Source: Bacteroidota bacterium (lineage in GTDB: Bacteria > Bacteroidota > Bacteroidia > B-17B0 > Aurantibacillaceae). Taken from it: a stretch of DNA of 64,000 nt. The notes under the pieces are model-generated. The model was not told where the DNA came from. It did no database searches and saw nothing but the letters and a program-made list of their open reading frames with translations. Within the stretch, counting starts at the first letter, position 1, and every line of letters begins with the position of its first letter. The translations under genes were made by a program, and so were the position numbers. The DNA lies in the NCBI GenBank assembly GCA_030684395.1, contig JAUXTT010000026.1, positions 94,017-158,016 of the forward strand. The letters run 5' to 3'. Of this stretch, positions 40,062 to 48,307 are shown one piece after another.

Positions 40062-41162
40062 TCACATCACTACTTCATAACCCGTACTTCTTCCGCCAGC
40101 TTCATCTTTCTGCAATATGTTTTTCGCAATCAGGTCTTGTATATCGCGCAGGGCTGTATCGGTAGAGCATTTGGCTATTTTTGCCCATTTACTGCTTGTT
40201 AGTTTTCCTTCGAAGCCATCTATTACTTTGTTAAGTAACAATCGTTGCCTATCGTTGAGTGTTGTGTTTTTATGTTGTTCCCAAAATTTTGCTTTTCCCA
40301 AAACACTTTCCAATAATTTATTCGAAGCTTTCAGTGCGCCGTATAAACAATTTAAAAACCACAAATGCCATTCGGTTATATCCAAATCTCCTTTTTGGGT
40401 TTTCTCCAGTATCGAATAATAGTTATTTCGTTCCAAACGTATCTGCGCCGACATACTATAAAAACGTTGGTTGTGTCCGTCAGCTCTGGCTAATTGCATA
40501 TCAGTTATTGCTCTTGCTACACGACCGTTTCCATCATCAAAGGGGTGAACCGTTACAAACCAAAAATGCGCTAAAGAGGCTTTCAAAACAGGATCCGCTA
40601 CGTTTGTAGCATTGAACCATTTTATGAATGCCGCCATTTCTTTGTTCACCACTTTAGCTACCGGAGCCTGATAATGCACTTTTTCTTTACCCATGGCTCC
40701 GGATACCACCTGCATGGGACCGGTAGAATCATCGCGCCACTTACCAACCAATATAGTATACGCATCACTTTTTCCACCTGGAAACAAAGCCGTATGCCAA
40801 TCAAACAATCGTTCTTTAGTTAAGGGTTTTTTAAATTGTTGTGTTGCATTCAGCATCATCGTCACAACGCCATCCACGTGTCTATCAGAACGAACTAATC
40901 CGGCTACTTCTAAGCCAAGTTTGCGGGCTATGGATGAACGCACCTGATCCTGCTTTAAAAACTCTCCTTCTATTTCGGTTGATTTTAAAACGTCTTGAGT
41001 AAGTGTGTCGAGTATTGCTTCAGAGCGTAAGGTAAACCCAAGCGTTTCCATTTTACCTACCAGTTTCCCTTGCAAATGCCGAACTTCACCCAATAAAGGC
41101 AGTATAACTTCATTGTCCCAATGGAACAGAGGCCAGTCTTTGTATTGATAGACGTACTTCAT
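40062..41162 (-). CDS. Fic family protein (DUF4172-Fic-winged helix)
   Basis: 366 residues. N-terminal DUF4172-like domain (about 1-85) containing the inhibitory motif (S/T)xxxE(G/N) as STEIEG (Ser61, Glu65, Gly66), which makes this a class II self-inhibited Fic. The active site is HPFDDGNGRVAR with His206. The flap and substrate loop include PGGKSDAYTILVGKWRDD. The C-terminal ~65 residues are a winged helix-turn-helix (LTSSKWAKIAKCSTDTALRD, IQDLIAKNILQKDE). Fic proteins transfer AMP or other nucleotide parts to a protein hydroxyl; the target here is unknown. No antitoxin gene is adjacent, as expected for an in-cis inhibitor. The HTH and palindromes at 41165-41238 suggest self-regulation. Confidence 0.93.
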   Translation of the reverse strand: MKYVYQYKDWPLFHWDNEVILPLLGEVRHLQGKLVGKMETLGFTLRSEAILDTLTQDVLKSTEIEGEFLKQDQVRSSIARKLGLEVAGLVRSDRHVDGVVTMMLNATQQFKKPLTKERLFDWHTALFPGGKSDAYTILVGKWRDDSTGPMQVVSGAMGKEKVHYQAPVAKVVNKEMAAFIKWFNATNVADPVLKASLAHFWFVTVHPFDDGNGRVARAITDMQLARADGHNQRFYSMSAQIRLERNNYYSILEKTQKGDLDITEWHLWFLNCLYGALKASNKLLESVLGKAKFWEQHKNTTLNDRQRLLLNKVIDGFEGKLTSSKWAKIAKCSTDTALRDIQDLIAKNILQKDEAGGRSTGYEVVM

Positions 41163-41164
41163 TC

Positions 41165-41238
41165 ACCGCAAATTGTGCGGTAAATATATTCATTATTCGC
41201 CGCATACCCAAATTATTCGCCGCATATTTGCGGCGAAT
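41165..41238. promoter_or_regulatory. Operator-like GCGG/CCGC palindromes at the fic start
   Basis: Three related sites lie right before the fic ATG: ACCGCA-AATTG-TGCGGT (41165-41181); ATTATTCGCCGCATA (41192-41206) and again identically at 41212-41226 (20-bp period); the second is also the left half of a near-perfect 24-base palindrome, 41215-41238, with arms ATTCGCCGCA and TGCGGCGAAT. The high GC of these motifs stands out from the AT-rich surroundings. Confidence 0.7.
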
Positions 41239-41362
41239 AGGTAAACTAATCCCCGCATAAATTCAATCCCAATAAAACCCTTGGTAATTCAACATAATCA
41301 AATCCGCGAAAATCTCCGACTAAACGGACAGGCCGGCGCGGCAAAAAAGAAAAAACGAAACT

Positions 41363-41914
41363 TTATTTCACTCTCTCCACATACTCATTCAATTCAATAT
41401 TGATCTTGAGTTTGTCGCCAATGTTTACAAATAAAGGAACTTGTAATTTAATCCCACCTTCAACCTCAGCGGGTTTAAGCAGTTTTCCCTTTACACCCTC
41501 TTCGGTATAGGTAACCTCTAATTCCGCGTATTTTGGTAAGTTTCCATTCAACGGTTTCTCGTTCTCATCAAAACGAATGGTAAGCACCATTCCTTCTTTC
41601 AAATATTGAATAGTATCCTGAAATAAAATTTTCGGAATATGTGCCTGCTCAAATGTTTCCTGATTCATGCAAACTAAAAAGTCGCCTTCCATATATAAGT
41701 ACTGCATTTCACGCTCTTCCACACGAATAAAATCTACTTTCTCTCCCGAACGAAAACGAACTTCACTTTGTTTACCGGTTTCTACGTTTCTGCATTTTAC
41801 AGAATAGATCGCGTTTCCTTTTCCTGGGGTTATGTGATCGTAATCCAATACGTTTAATAATTCATTGTTGTAGCGAAAAAATGCGCCTTTAGAAATGTCA
41901 GAAGTAGTTGCCAT
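41363..41914 (-). CDS. efp: Elongation factor P family protein
   Basis: 183 residues, three-domain EF-P layout: KOW-like N-domain with TPGKGNAIYSVKCRNVETGK, a middle OB domain (MQYLYMEGDFLVCMNQETFE) and a C-terminal OB domain (VKGKLLKPAEVEGGIKLQVP, VNIGDKLKINIELNEYVERV). The tip lysine is Lys32 in PGKG. EF-P helps ribosomes past proline runs. Domain I is more diverged than typical Bacteroidota EF-P (SVKCRNV in place of VRTKLKN), so this may be the only EF-P or a paralogue; only the rest of the genome could tell. Confidence 0.88.
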   Translation of the reverse strand: MATTSDISKGAFFRYNNELLNVLDYDHITPGKGNAIYSVKCRNVETGKQSEVRFRSGEKVDFIRVEEREMQYLYMEGDFLVCMNQETFEQAHIPKILFQDTIQYLKEGMVLTIRFDENEKPLNGNLPKYAELEVTYTEEGVKGKLLKPAEVEGGIKLQVPLFVNIGDKLKINIELNEYVERVK

Positions 41915-42193
41915 AATTTGTTTTTATTGGAGCGGGAAGGTACTACCAAGTATTGATATGGCAAAATCATTTATTACATTTTCCAAAGGGTGCGCTATTT
42001 TATTAAATCAGTGTTTTTTGAAAAAATAGTTACATTTTAACATAAAATCATGGGTTTTTCGTCAAAATAATGCGAAAAACTGTTCTTTATAAGAGCCTTC
42101 TAAAATTAAAGGCGCGCATCTTTATATACAATTGTCACTAATTTTATCTTCATTTCATAACTAAGATTTTGTTTTATTCATCTGTGAATGTTG
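41915..42193. other. Upstream region of the 42244 gene
   Basis: AT-rich, no gene. Contains a perfect inverted repeat GTTTTTCG (42054-42061) / CGAAAAAC (42073-42080) with an 11-base spacer, of unknown role. Confidence 0.4.
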
Positions 42194-42201
42194 TATATTT
42201 G
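42194..42201 (+). promoter_or_regulatory. Promoter box (TATATTTG) for the 1264-residue T9SS protein
   Basis: Exact TAnnTTTG, with TTTTG 22 bases further upstream as a possible -33 element. It lies inside the open frame that begins at 42169, so translation must start downstream, at 42244. Confidence 0.6.
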
Positions 42202-42243
42202 TTTTGCTCTGAAAAAAATATTTCCCTAACCAATTTATATTGC

Positions 42244-45200
42244 ATGAAAAAAATTTATTTCCTTTTTATTTTATCTTTTATAGGATTTAGCTCTTTTGCA
42301 CAAACACCTTTTGGTGCTACAGAGAAATGGGGATTCAATGCACCTCAGTTTCCATATTTTCGTAATGGATCTATTTTAGATTTAAAAGCTTTTAAAGGTA
42401 ATTTGTATGCATCTTCCGGTCCTGATTCGGGCTATGTATATCGCTCAGCAACCGGAGATCCGGGAAGCTACCAAAGAGTGTTTGAGGAGTTCGGGGTTCG
42501 CAGGGCTCACAACTTTACGGTTTCTAACGATGGTAGTGGTTACATGTATATGTATACCGTATCCACCTTTTCTGTAAACATGGTTAAAAGAACTGTTGAC
42601 GGAACAACATGGGACAATTATTTTCAAAGCCCGGGTGGATCTCCCCCATACAATGTTAGTGTGTTTAAGCCTTTTGGAGGAACTGTTGATTCGGTCTATG
42701 TGGCTTACAGTGGGGCAAACGGCACCACCATCGTGAGAAACGCTATTGATGCAAATGATTACGACAACGCTTTGTCATCCTGGGATACCTTAACAGAAAT
42801 GTTTACTCAGTTTGGAACTTTTGCTTACCCAACCTGTTCCATTGTTTTTAATGATTCTTTGTACTATGCTTTCTCTGATAATTCATTGTTCCAAACGGGA
42901 GACGGAAGAAATTTGCATGTAAATACTAGTTTTGTTAATACTTTGGGTGCAGCTTCCGGATTAGGTAACTACGCTTGTACGGCAATGGAAGTATACAACG
43001 GAGAATTGTATTTAGGAACTGAGAATACTAATTCTGGTTTTGAACTATGGAAAACGGCTGATGGCATAACTTACACCAGTATTGTAGATTCAATGTTTAC
43101 TTCCATCACCACGGTAGCAAAAATGGAATCAGCAGGTGGAAAGCTTTGGATACTTGCTAAAAACACTGCCGGTGACTTTGTAGTTTATAGTTATGATGGT
43201 ACTGTTTTAGTTCTTGAAAACAGCAGTGAATTTGGTGCCAATGATGTTGATGTGAATTATTATTCGGCAATGGAATCCTTCAATAACCATTTATATATTG
43301 GCGTTACCAGCTACTTTATGCCAGCCCGTTATGCTGCACCAAACAATGGTGTTTTTGCTTCTGCAAATACTACCGGCGGGCAAATCTGGAGAGCTTGTAT
43401 GGTGGGGGCTTTCCCAACCGTTGATATTACAAACAGCAACCCGTCATATATTTGCGCAGGGAACAATATTGTTCTTAACTCAACGGGCGACGCTTTGTCC
43501 TATACGTGGAGTAATGGCTCAACCAGTTCTTCTATCAACGTAACTGATACAGGTGAGTATGCTTTAACAGGCGTAGCAGCTAATGGTTGTAGGTACTCTG
43601 ATTTTGGACGTGTGGCTTTATATCCTATTTCCCCCGCTCCTGTTTTTACCAGCGGGCTTAATCCTGCATTTACATCGGGGCCAATTGCACTTTGCTCGGG
43701 AGATTCTTCTCAAGTCATTACTGCAAAAGATCCTATAAATGATTTTAATGCGATTAATATTCCGGGCTTATCTGAAGGCCTCTCAACAACTTCGAGCCCT
43801 GTTTTTGGTGTAGACCCCAGCATTACCATTGAGCTTTGGTTTAAACCGACTTATTCAGGGGTTATTGTTTCTGAATATGATACATTAACAAGTTCTTCAT
43901 GGGCAAGCAATAATCATAGTATTTTAAGAATCGAATGGAATAATGATGTTTACATTAACCTGCCAAGCGGAAATAGCGAGCTTTATATCGGAAACGTAGG
44001 AGTCACAATGGGTCAATGGAACCATGCTGCCATAAGGTATGAGAATGGCACAGGTACTTTTGATGGTTTTCTGAATGGAACACAAAGTGCTTCAGATGTC
44101 CGGACAAGAGACCTTCCTGAATTATCAGGCGGGTATGATGCTTTTAAATTTGGAATGGAAGCTTTTGTTCCTGCTTATTACGGAAATTTTTCAGGACAAA
44201 TAAGGGATATCCGAATCTGGAATTCCGCAAGAACAACATCTGAAATCCTCGACAATATGTATGGTTTACCTGCAGGTTCTTACCCTACTCTGGTAATGTA
44301 TTATAAAACGCTCGAAACATCAGGAACTGTTGCTTTTGACTCAAGTGGTAATGGCTTTAACGCAAACCTAAACGGGGCAGGTTCTTTTGTTACTCCTCAA
44401 CTAATGGCATGGACACCGTCACCTACATCACAACTATTAGGAAATGGGCAAGCTGTTATGTTCCCCGATTCATCAACTATATATACCGCTTCTTATACTG
44501 ATTTAAATGGTTGTTCGTCTGTTGGAACAATTACCGTGGAGCCACTTTATATGTACATTTTTGATGTGTATAGTTATAACTTTGCTTCATGTGGTGGCAA
44601 CCCTGTTTATGTTGAACCTCATACCAACGGTACATTGTACAATCCAACATGGACCAGTACATCTATTGGATCTGTTTCAACTTATTCAACCGCTGTTGCT
44701 CCGCCCGTGAGCGAGTATTTATATGTTACAGATACTCTTAACAATGGGGCTTGTGTTATACGAGATTCGGTTTTAATCAAAGTGGGCCCCGCATTTGTTT
44801 CAGGAATAGGAAACCCTCCCCCTATTCAGGGTTGTGAAGGAACTGTGGTTACTCTTGATATAGACGCACAAGGCGGAACTTCTCCTTATACTGTGTATTG
44901 GTTTCACCCGTCTTTAAGCATTACAGACACTACTCTTGTAGACACGCTCCTGTATACCATACCACCCTTTTATAATGAAGTAAATATTACAGCGATTGAT
45001 GCTATAGGCTGTACATTTGGCCAAGGTTTTAACTCAACTCCTTTTACAAGCACCAATTTATTCGGACATGTGAGTACGCCTCCGCCGGGTTCTTTAAATG
45101 TTGATGACGGATCTGTTTATGTATTTAAACATCAGCCGGGTAATGCAGGTTTTGATACTGTTGGTTATACGAACTTAAATGCAAATGGCGACTATGATTT

Positions 45201-46038
45201 TGCTCCTCTAACGGCAGGGAATTATTTGATAAAAGTATTGCCAACGGAATCCGCTTTCCCGCTCGCTGTTCCAACATACTACGGTAATGCGTTTCAATGG
45301 GATTCTTCATTGGTATACACACACGGTTGTTCCCAAAACGACACAGCAAACATTCAGGTTGTTGAATCTACTACAAATATTACTGGACCGGGGTCCATTT
45401 CAGGTTATATTATTGAAGGAGATGGCTTTGGTACTAACAGATTATTAGGTCCCGGAACTCAACCAAATATTCCTTTTGCGCCGGGCGGACCACTTAAAGG
45501 TGTTGATGTGAAACTGGGTAAAAATCCGGGTGGTGGAATTCAGGCTCGTACCATGTCTGACTCAACAGGATTTTATGTGTTCGATAGCTTACCGGTTGGC
45601 GGATATAAGATTTATGTGGATATTCCCAATTTACCAATGGATTCAACAAGAGAAATATCTATAGCTGCGGCTGATTCAAGTGTTCAGAATAACTATTTCG
45701 CTGATTCGGCAAGTGTATATATTAACCCTGATACTATCAGTTCGGTAGGTATTTATTCAAGCGCCAAACAATATGAGAATAACTTCAGTATTTATCCTAA
45801 CCCGGCAAAAGGCGCCATGTACGTTAGTTACGAGTTAAAAGAAAGCAGCACGGTTGGTTTTGAAATTGTGAACACCATGGGCCAGTTGATGAAGTCGGAG
45901 CCAATGCGTAAATACCCGGAAGGAAAGAACATCTTTATTTTTAATACAGAGCAACTGAACTTACAAGGTGGTGTATACTTTATTAGCATCATTGCCGATG
46001 GTAAAAAATACACACAACGTATAGTGGTTATTGATTAG
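42244..46038 (+). CDS. Giant T9SS-exported multi-domain surface protein
   Basis: 1264 residues from ATG 42244, which opens a signal peptide (KIYFLFILSFIGFSSFAQ). Regions by eye: a propeller-like domain (20-395; GNLYASSGPDSGYVYRS, KLWILAKNTAGDFVVYSY); an Ig-like segment (400-465); a LamG domain (about 524-700; SITIELWFKPTYSG, GQIRDIRIWNSARTTSE); SprB/Ig-like repeats (770-925; GCEGTVVTLDIDAQGGTSPY); two carboxypeptidase-regulatory-like or SdrD-like beta domains (940-1130; SVYVFKHQPGNAG, GGGIQARTMSDSTGFYVFDS); and a type A sorting tail from 1181 (FSIYPNPAKGAMYVSYE). A surface adhesin or structural role is likely, with no enzyme motif. A terminator follows. Confidence 0.87.
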   Translation: MKKIYFLFILSFIGFSSFAQTPFGATEKWGFNAPQFPYFRNGSILDLKAFKGNLYASSGPDSGYVYRSATGDPGSYQRVFEEFGVRRAHNFTVSNDGSGYMYMYTVSTFSVNMVKRTVDGTTWDNYFQSPGGSPPYNVSVFKPFGGTVDSVYVAYSGANGTTIVRNAIDANDYDNALSSWDTLTEMFTQFGTFAYPTCSIVFNDSLYYAFSDNSLFQTGDGRNLHVNTSFVNTLGAASGLGNYACTAMEVYNGELYLGTENTNSGFELWKTADGITYTSIVDSMFTSITTVAKMESAGGKLWILAKNTAGDFVVYSYDGTVLVLENSSEFGANDVDVNYYSAMESFNNHLYIGVTSYFMPARYAAPNNGVFASANTTGGQIWRACMVGAFPTVDITNSNPSYICAGNNIVLNSTGDALSYTWSNGSTSSSINVTDTGEYALTGVAANGCRYSDFGRVALYPISPAPVFTSGLNPAFTSGPIALCSGDSSQVITAKDPINDFNAINIPGLSEGLSTTSSPVFGVDPSITIELWFKPTYSGVIVSEYDTLTSSSWASNNHSILRIEWNNDVYINLPSGNSELYIGNVGVTMGQWNHAAIRYENGTGTFDGFLNGTQSASDVRTRDLPELSGGYDAFKFGMEAFVPAYYGNFSGQIRDIRIWNSARTTSEILDNMYGLPAGSYPTLVMYYKTLETSGTVAFDSSGNGFNANLNGAGSFVTPQLMAWTPSPTSQLLGNGQAVMFPDSSTIYTASYTDLNGCSSVGTITVEPLYMYIFDVYSYNFASCGGNPVYVEPHTNGTLYNPTWTSTSIGSVSTYSTAVAPPVSEYLYVTDTLNNGACVIRDSVLIKVGPAFVSGIGNPPPIQGCEGTVVTLDIDAQGGTSPYTVYWFHPSLSITDTTLVDTLLYTIPPFYNEVNITAIDAIGCTFGQGFNSTPFTSTNLFGHVSTPPPGSLNVDDGSVYVFKHQPGNAGFDTVGYTNLNANGDYDFAPLTAGNYLIKVLPTESAFPLAVPTYYGNAFQWDSSLVYTHGCSQNDTANIQVVESTTNITGPGSISGYIIEGDGFGTNRLLGPGTQPNIPFAPGGPLKGVDVKLGKNPGGGIQARTMSDSTGFYVFDSLPVGGYKIYVDIPNLPMDSTREISIAAADSSVQNNYFADSASVYINPDTISSVGIYSSAKQYENNFSIYPNPAKGAMYVSYELKESSTVGFEIVNTMGQLMKSEPMRKYPEGKNIFIFNTEQLNLQGGVYFISIIADGKKYTQRIVVID

Positions 46039-46056
46039 TTTTTTTGTTTATTTTAA

Positions 46057-46098
46057 TGCCCCATTCCTAAGCATAGTCGAAGGGTGGGGCATTTTTGT
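46057..46098 (+). terminator. Rho-independent terminator of the 42244 gene
   Basis: Stem TGCCCCA/TGGGGCA around a 21-base loop that contains AAGCATAGTCGAAGGG, then TTTTTG. The loop resembles an intergenic repeat of flavobacteria-like genomes (from general knowledge, not checked). Confidence 0.75.
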
Positions 46099-46129
46099 TT
46101 TTATAACAAGCTTAATTGCCAATAAACTT

Positions 46130-46137
46130 TACCTTTG
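46130..46137 (+). promoter_or_regulatory. Promoter box (TACCTTTG) for the LptG-type gene
   Basis: Exact TAnnTTTG ending 9 bases before ATG 46147. Implies a leader of only a few bases. Confidence 0.55.
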
Positions 46138-46146
46138 TTCGCAGCG

Positions 46147-47277
46147 ATGAGCTTTGCCCTTAAAACCATAGATCGTTATATCCTGAAAAAATTTTTGGGC
46201 ACCTACGTTTTTTCAAATATTCTCATTATTACCATTATCATCATTTTCGATATATCCGAAAAGATTGATAATTTCATCTATGCACCTATGAGTGAGGTAA
46301 TAGTTGATCATTACCTCAACTTTATTCCCTACTTCCTGAATATGTTGAGTCCGATGTTTACATTTATTGCTGTTATTTTTTTTACATCGCGTTTAGCTGC
46401 CAGATACGAAACGGTTGCCATTTTGAGCAGCGGGGTCAGTTATAAAAGATTTTTGCGGCCATACATGATTGGTGCCGCAATTATTGCACTGGGGTCACTT
46501 TCCATTAGTCATTTTGTGATCCCGAAAGCAAATAAAACCCGTCAGGCTTTTGAAGACAAGTACATTAATAACTCATACCAGAATAAGGAAACAAATATTC
46601 ATCGCCAGGTTGAAAAGGGAACTTTTATTTACATGGAATCCTTTAATAATAACGATAAAATAGGATTTAAGTTTACCATAGAAAAAACGAATAACGGAAA
46701 ATTGATCTACATGCTAAGTGCAGACGAGATCGTTTGGGATAGCATAAAACAGGTATGGAAAGCACGAAACTATTACGAGCGTTATGTGCCTGAAACACTA
46801 AATGCTTACAGCAAACAATTAAAGGTGGGAGATCAAAGTGATTACAAAGAGACGCTTAATTTTGGAAATGAAAAAGAAATTAAAATAGACTTTCACCCGA
46901 AGGATATGGGAAGGGTAGAAAGTAAAGTAGAAGTCATGACTTATCCGGAACTCAAAAAATTTATTGCCAAAGAAAAAGAGAAAGGAAGTAGTGGCATTGA
47001 ACGGTTTGAAGTAGAAAATTATAAACGCACTGCAATTCCGTTCTCTACATTTATCCTCACCTTAATTGGAGTTTGTTTATCGTCCAGAAAAATAAGAGGC
47101 GGTATTGGAATGCACTTAGCACTTGGCTTATTACTAGCCGCTTCTTATGAGTTATTTTTACACGTGTCGTCTATCTTCGCAATTAATGGGTTGATGAGTC
47201 CAATCGTAGCTGTTTGGATGCCGAATGTTATTTATGGAGCTATTGCTTATTACCTGTATAGAACAGCGCAAAAATAA
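46147..47277 (+). CDS. lptG: LptF/LptG (YjgP/YjgQ) family LPS export permease
   Basis: About 376 residues from ATG 46147; a TTG at 46135 overlaps the promoter box and is rejected. N-terminal TM block: IDRYILKKFLGTYVFSNILI, NFIPYFLNMLSPMFTFIAVI, FFTSRLAARYETVAILSSGV (conserved coupling region with SSGVSYKRFLRPY). A periplasmic beta-jellyroll (150-270) and a C-terminal TM block (TAIPFSTFILTLIGVCLSSR, IGMHLALGLLLAASYELFLH) follow. LptF and LptG form the membrane part of the LptBFG transporter that lifts LPS out of the inner membrane. Bacteroidota often have one such gene per locus, so LptG versus LptF is not certain. lptC is at 1624. Confidence 0.88.
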   Translation: MSFALKTIDRYILKKFLGTYVFSNILIITIIIIFDISEKIDNFIYAPMSEVIVDHYLNFIPYFLNMLSPMFTFIAVIFFTSRLAARYETVAILSSGVSYKRFLRPYMIGAAIIALGSLSISHFVIPKANKTRQAFEDKYINNSYQNKETNIHRQVEKGTFIYMESFNNNDKIGFKFTIEKTNNGKLIYMLSADEIVWDSIKQVWKARNYYERYVPETLNAYSKQLKVGDQSDYKETLNFGNEKEIKIDFHPKDMGRVESKVEVMTYPELKKFIAKEKEKGSSGIERFEVENYKRTAIPFSTFILTLIGVCLSSRKIRGGIGMHLALGLLLAASYELFLHVSSIFAINGLMSPIVAVWMPNVIYGAIAYYLYRTAQK

Positions 47278-47292
47278 ATCAAAAAAAATTTC

Positions 47293-48165
47293 TTAAAACA
47301 ACACGTAATCCTGCGGGTTAATTGGGCTTCCATTGTACCACAACTCAAAATGTAAATGCGGGCCGTTGCTTGTTTCACCACTGTTGCCAATAATTGCAAT
47401 TGGTCTTCCAGCCTTTACGTAATCTCCTACTTTCACTGTTATTTCTGAATTATGTTTGTATACGCTCATCAGGTTGTTGTTGTGTTGAATTTGTATCACA
47501 TATCCGTCGGCACTTGTAAACCCTGCAAAAACAACAGTTCCATCAAGCGTTGATTTAATAAATTCATTTTCTTTTGCCGAAACATCAACTCCGTAATGCT
47601 CTTCGCGTAAATTGAACGACCCCGTAATTAAACCTTTTACAGGGCTAAAAAACACGAAGCTACTGATGCTGTTAACCGGTTTTGTTTTATCAGAAATATT
47701 CAACGAATATTTATCCGCCGATTCTATTTCGTTTCTCAATATGGAATCATTTGCTGAAGCCTTTACGTTAATCCCTGAGTAGTTTAAACTCGTATCTTTC
47801 TTTGGCTTCTCAGGTTTCCCTTCGGTTTTGCCCGAAAGAACATCGGAAATATTTTGAATAAACCAGTCTTTAGCTTCCATACTTTGCTCCAAAGAGTCTG
47901 CGCGCGCAGAAAGAGCCATCAGTTCACGTTTTTGATCTACATTTCCATATCCGGGAATGTATTCTCTTATAGGAGTGAAGGCCACCAGGCTCGTAACTAA
48001 AAAAGTCATAACAATAGTAATGGCGCCAATCAATATAAGTATACCAAGTGGGGTAAGGCGTAAGGCAAACTTTTCTTCAAAGGTATCGTCGTTAAGCACC
48101 ACCAGGCGATAACGGTTCTTTAACTTTTCCGAAAGAGGTCTTTTCTTTTTTTCCTTGTTCTCCAT
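47293..48165 (-). CDS. M23 family peptidoglycan endopeptidase
   Basis: 290 residues. Basic cytosolic start (KEKKKRPLSEKLKNRYR), one membrane helix at about 37-62 (LGILILIGAITIVMTFLVTS), a coiled-coil stretch (ELMALSARADSLEQSMEAKD), then a LytM/M23 domain at about 185-285. Zinc residues are present: HYGVDVSAKEN (His and Asp), and the HxH of GPHLHFELWYNG. GTVVFAGFTSADGYVIQIQH and GETSNGPHLHF are typical. The basic prelude VLNDDTFEEKFALRLTPLG is characteristic of Bacteroidota M23 proteins. It cuts peptide cross-links in the wall or activates amidases in the periplasm. Convergent with the LptG-type gene. Confidence 0.92.
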   Translation of the reverse strand: MENKEKKKRPLSEKLKNRYRLVVLNDDTFEEKFALRLTPLGILILIGAITIVMTFLVTSLVAFTPIREYIPGYGNVDQKRELMALSARADSLEQSMEAKDWFIQNISDVLSGKTEGKPEKPKKDTSLNYSGINVKASANDSILRNEIESADKYSLNISDKTKPVNSISSFVFFSPVKGLITGSFNLREEHYGVDVSAKENEFIKSTLDGTVVFAGFTSADGYVIQIQHNNNLMSVYKHNSEITVKVGDYVKAGRPIAIIGNSGETSNGPHLHFELWYNGSPINPQDYVLF

Positions 48166-48268
48166 AATAAAAGCGGGTAAATATCTTAAAAAAGGAACAA
48201 AAAATGGCTTTTTGGCTTCACAAAAACATATAAAAACAATAAAAACCGGTTTTTTTCGTTAAAACCCT

Positions 48269-48276
48269 TACTTTTG
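48269..48276 (+). promoter_or_regulatory. Promoter box (TACTTTTG) for the PorW/SprE gene
   Basis: TAnnTTTG match; transcription would start near 48283, about 25 bases before the GTG. Confidence 0.45.
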
Positions 48277-48307
48277 CTATCCTTGTAAAAAGGGGCTTTT
48301 ACCATTT

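Noticed and set aside
40062..41162. Fic gene as half of a toxin-antitoxin pair
   Set aside because: The inhibitory STEIEG motif is in the same protein and no small partner ORF is found upstream or downstream.
41165..41238. GC-rich palindromes at fic considered as an attachment site or IS end
   Set aside because: No transposase or integrase and no target duplication nearby; position and winged helix in the gene favour operators.
42169..42243. N-terminal extension of the 42244 gene
   Set aside because: A promoter box lies inside it, and the ATG at 42244 directly begins a signal peptide.
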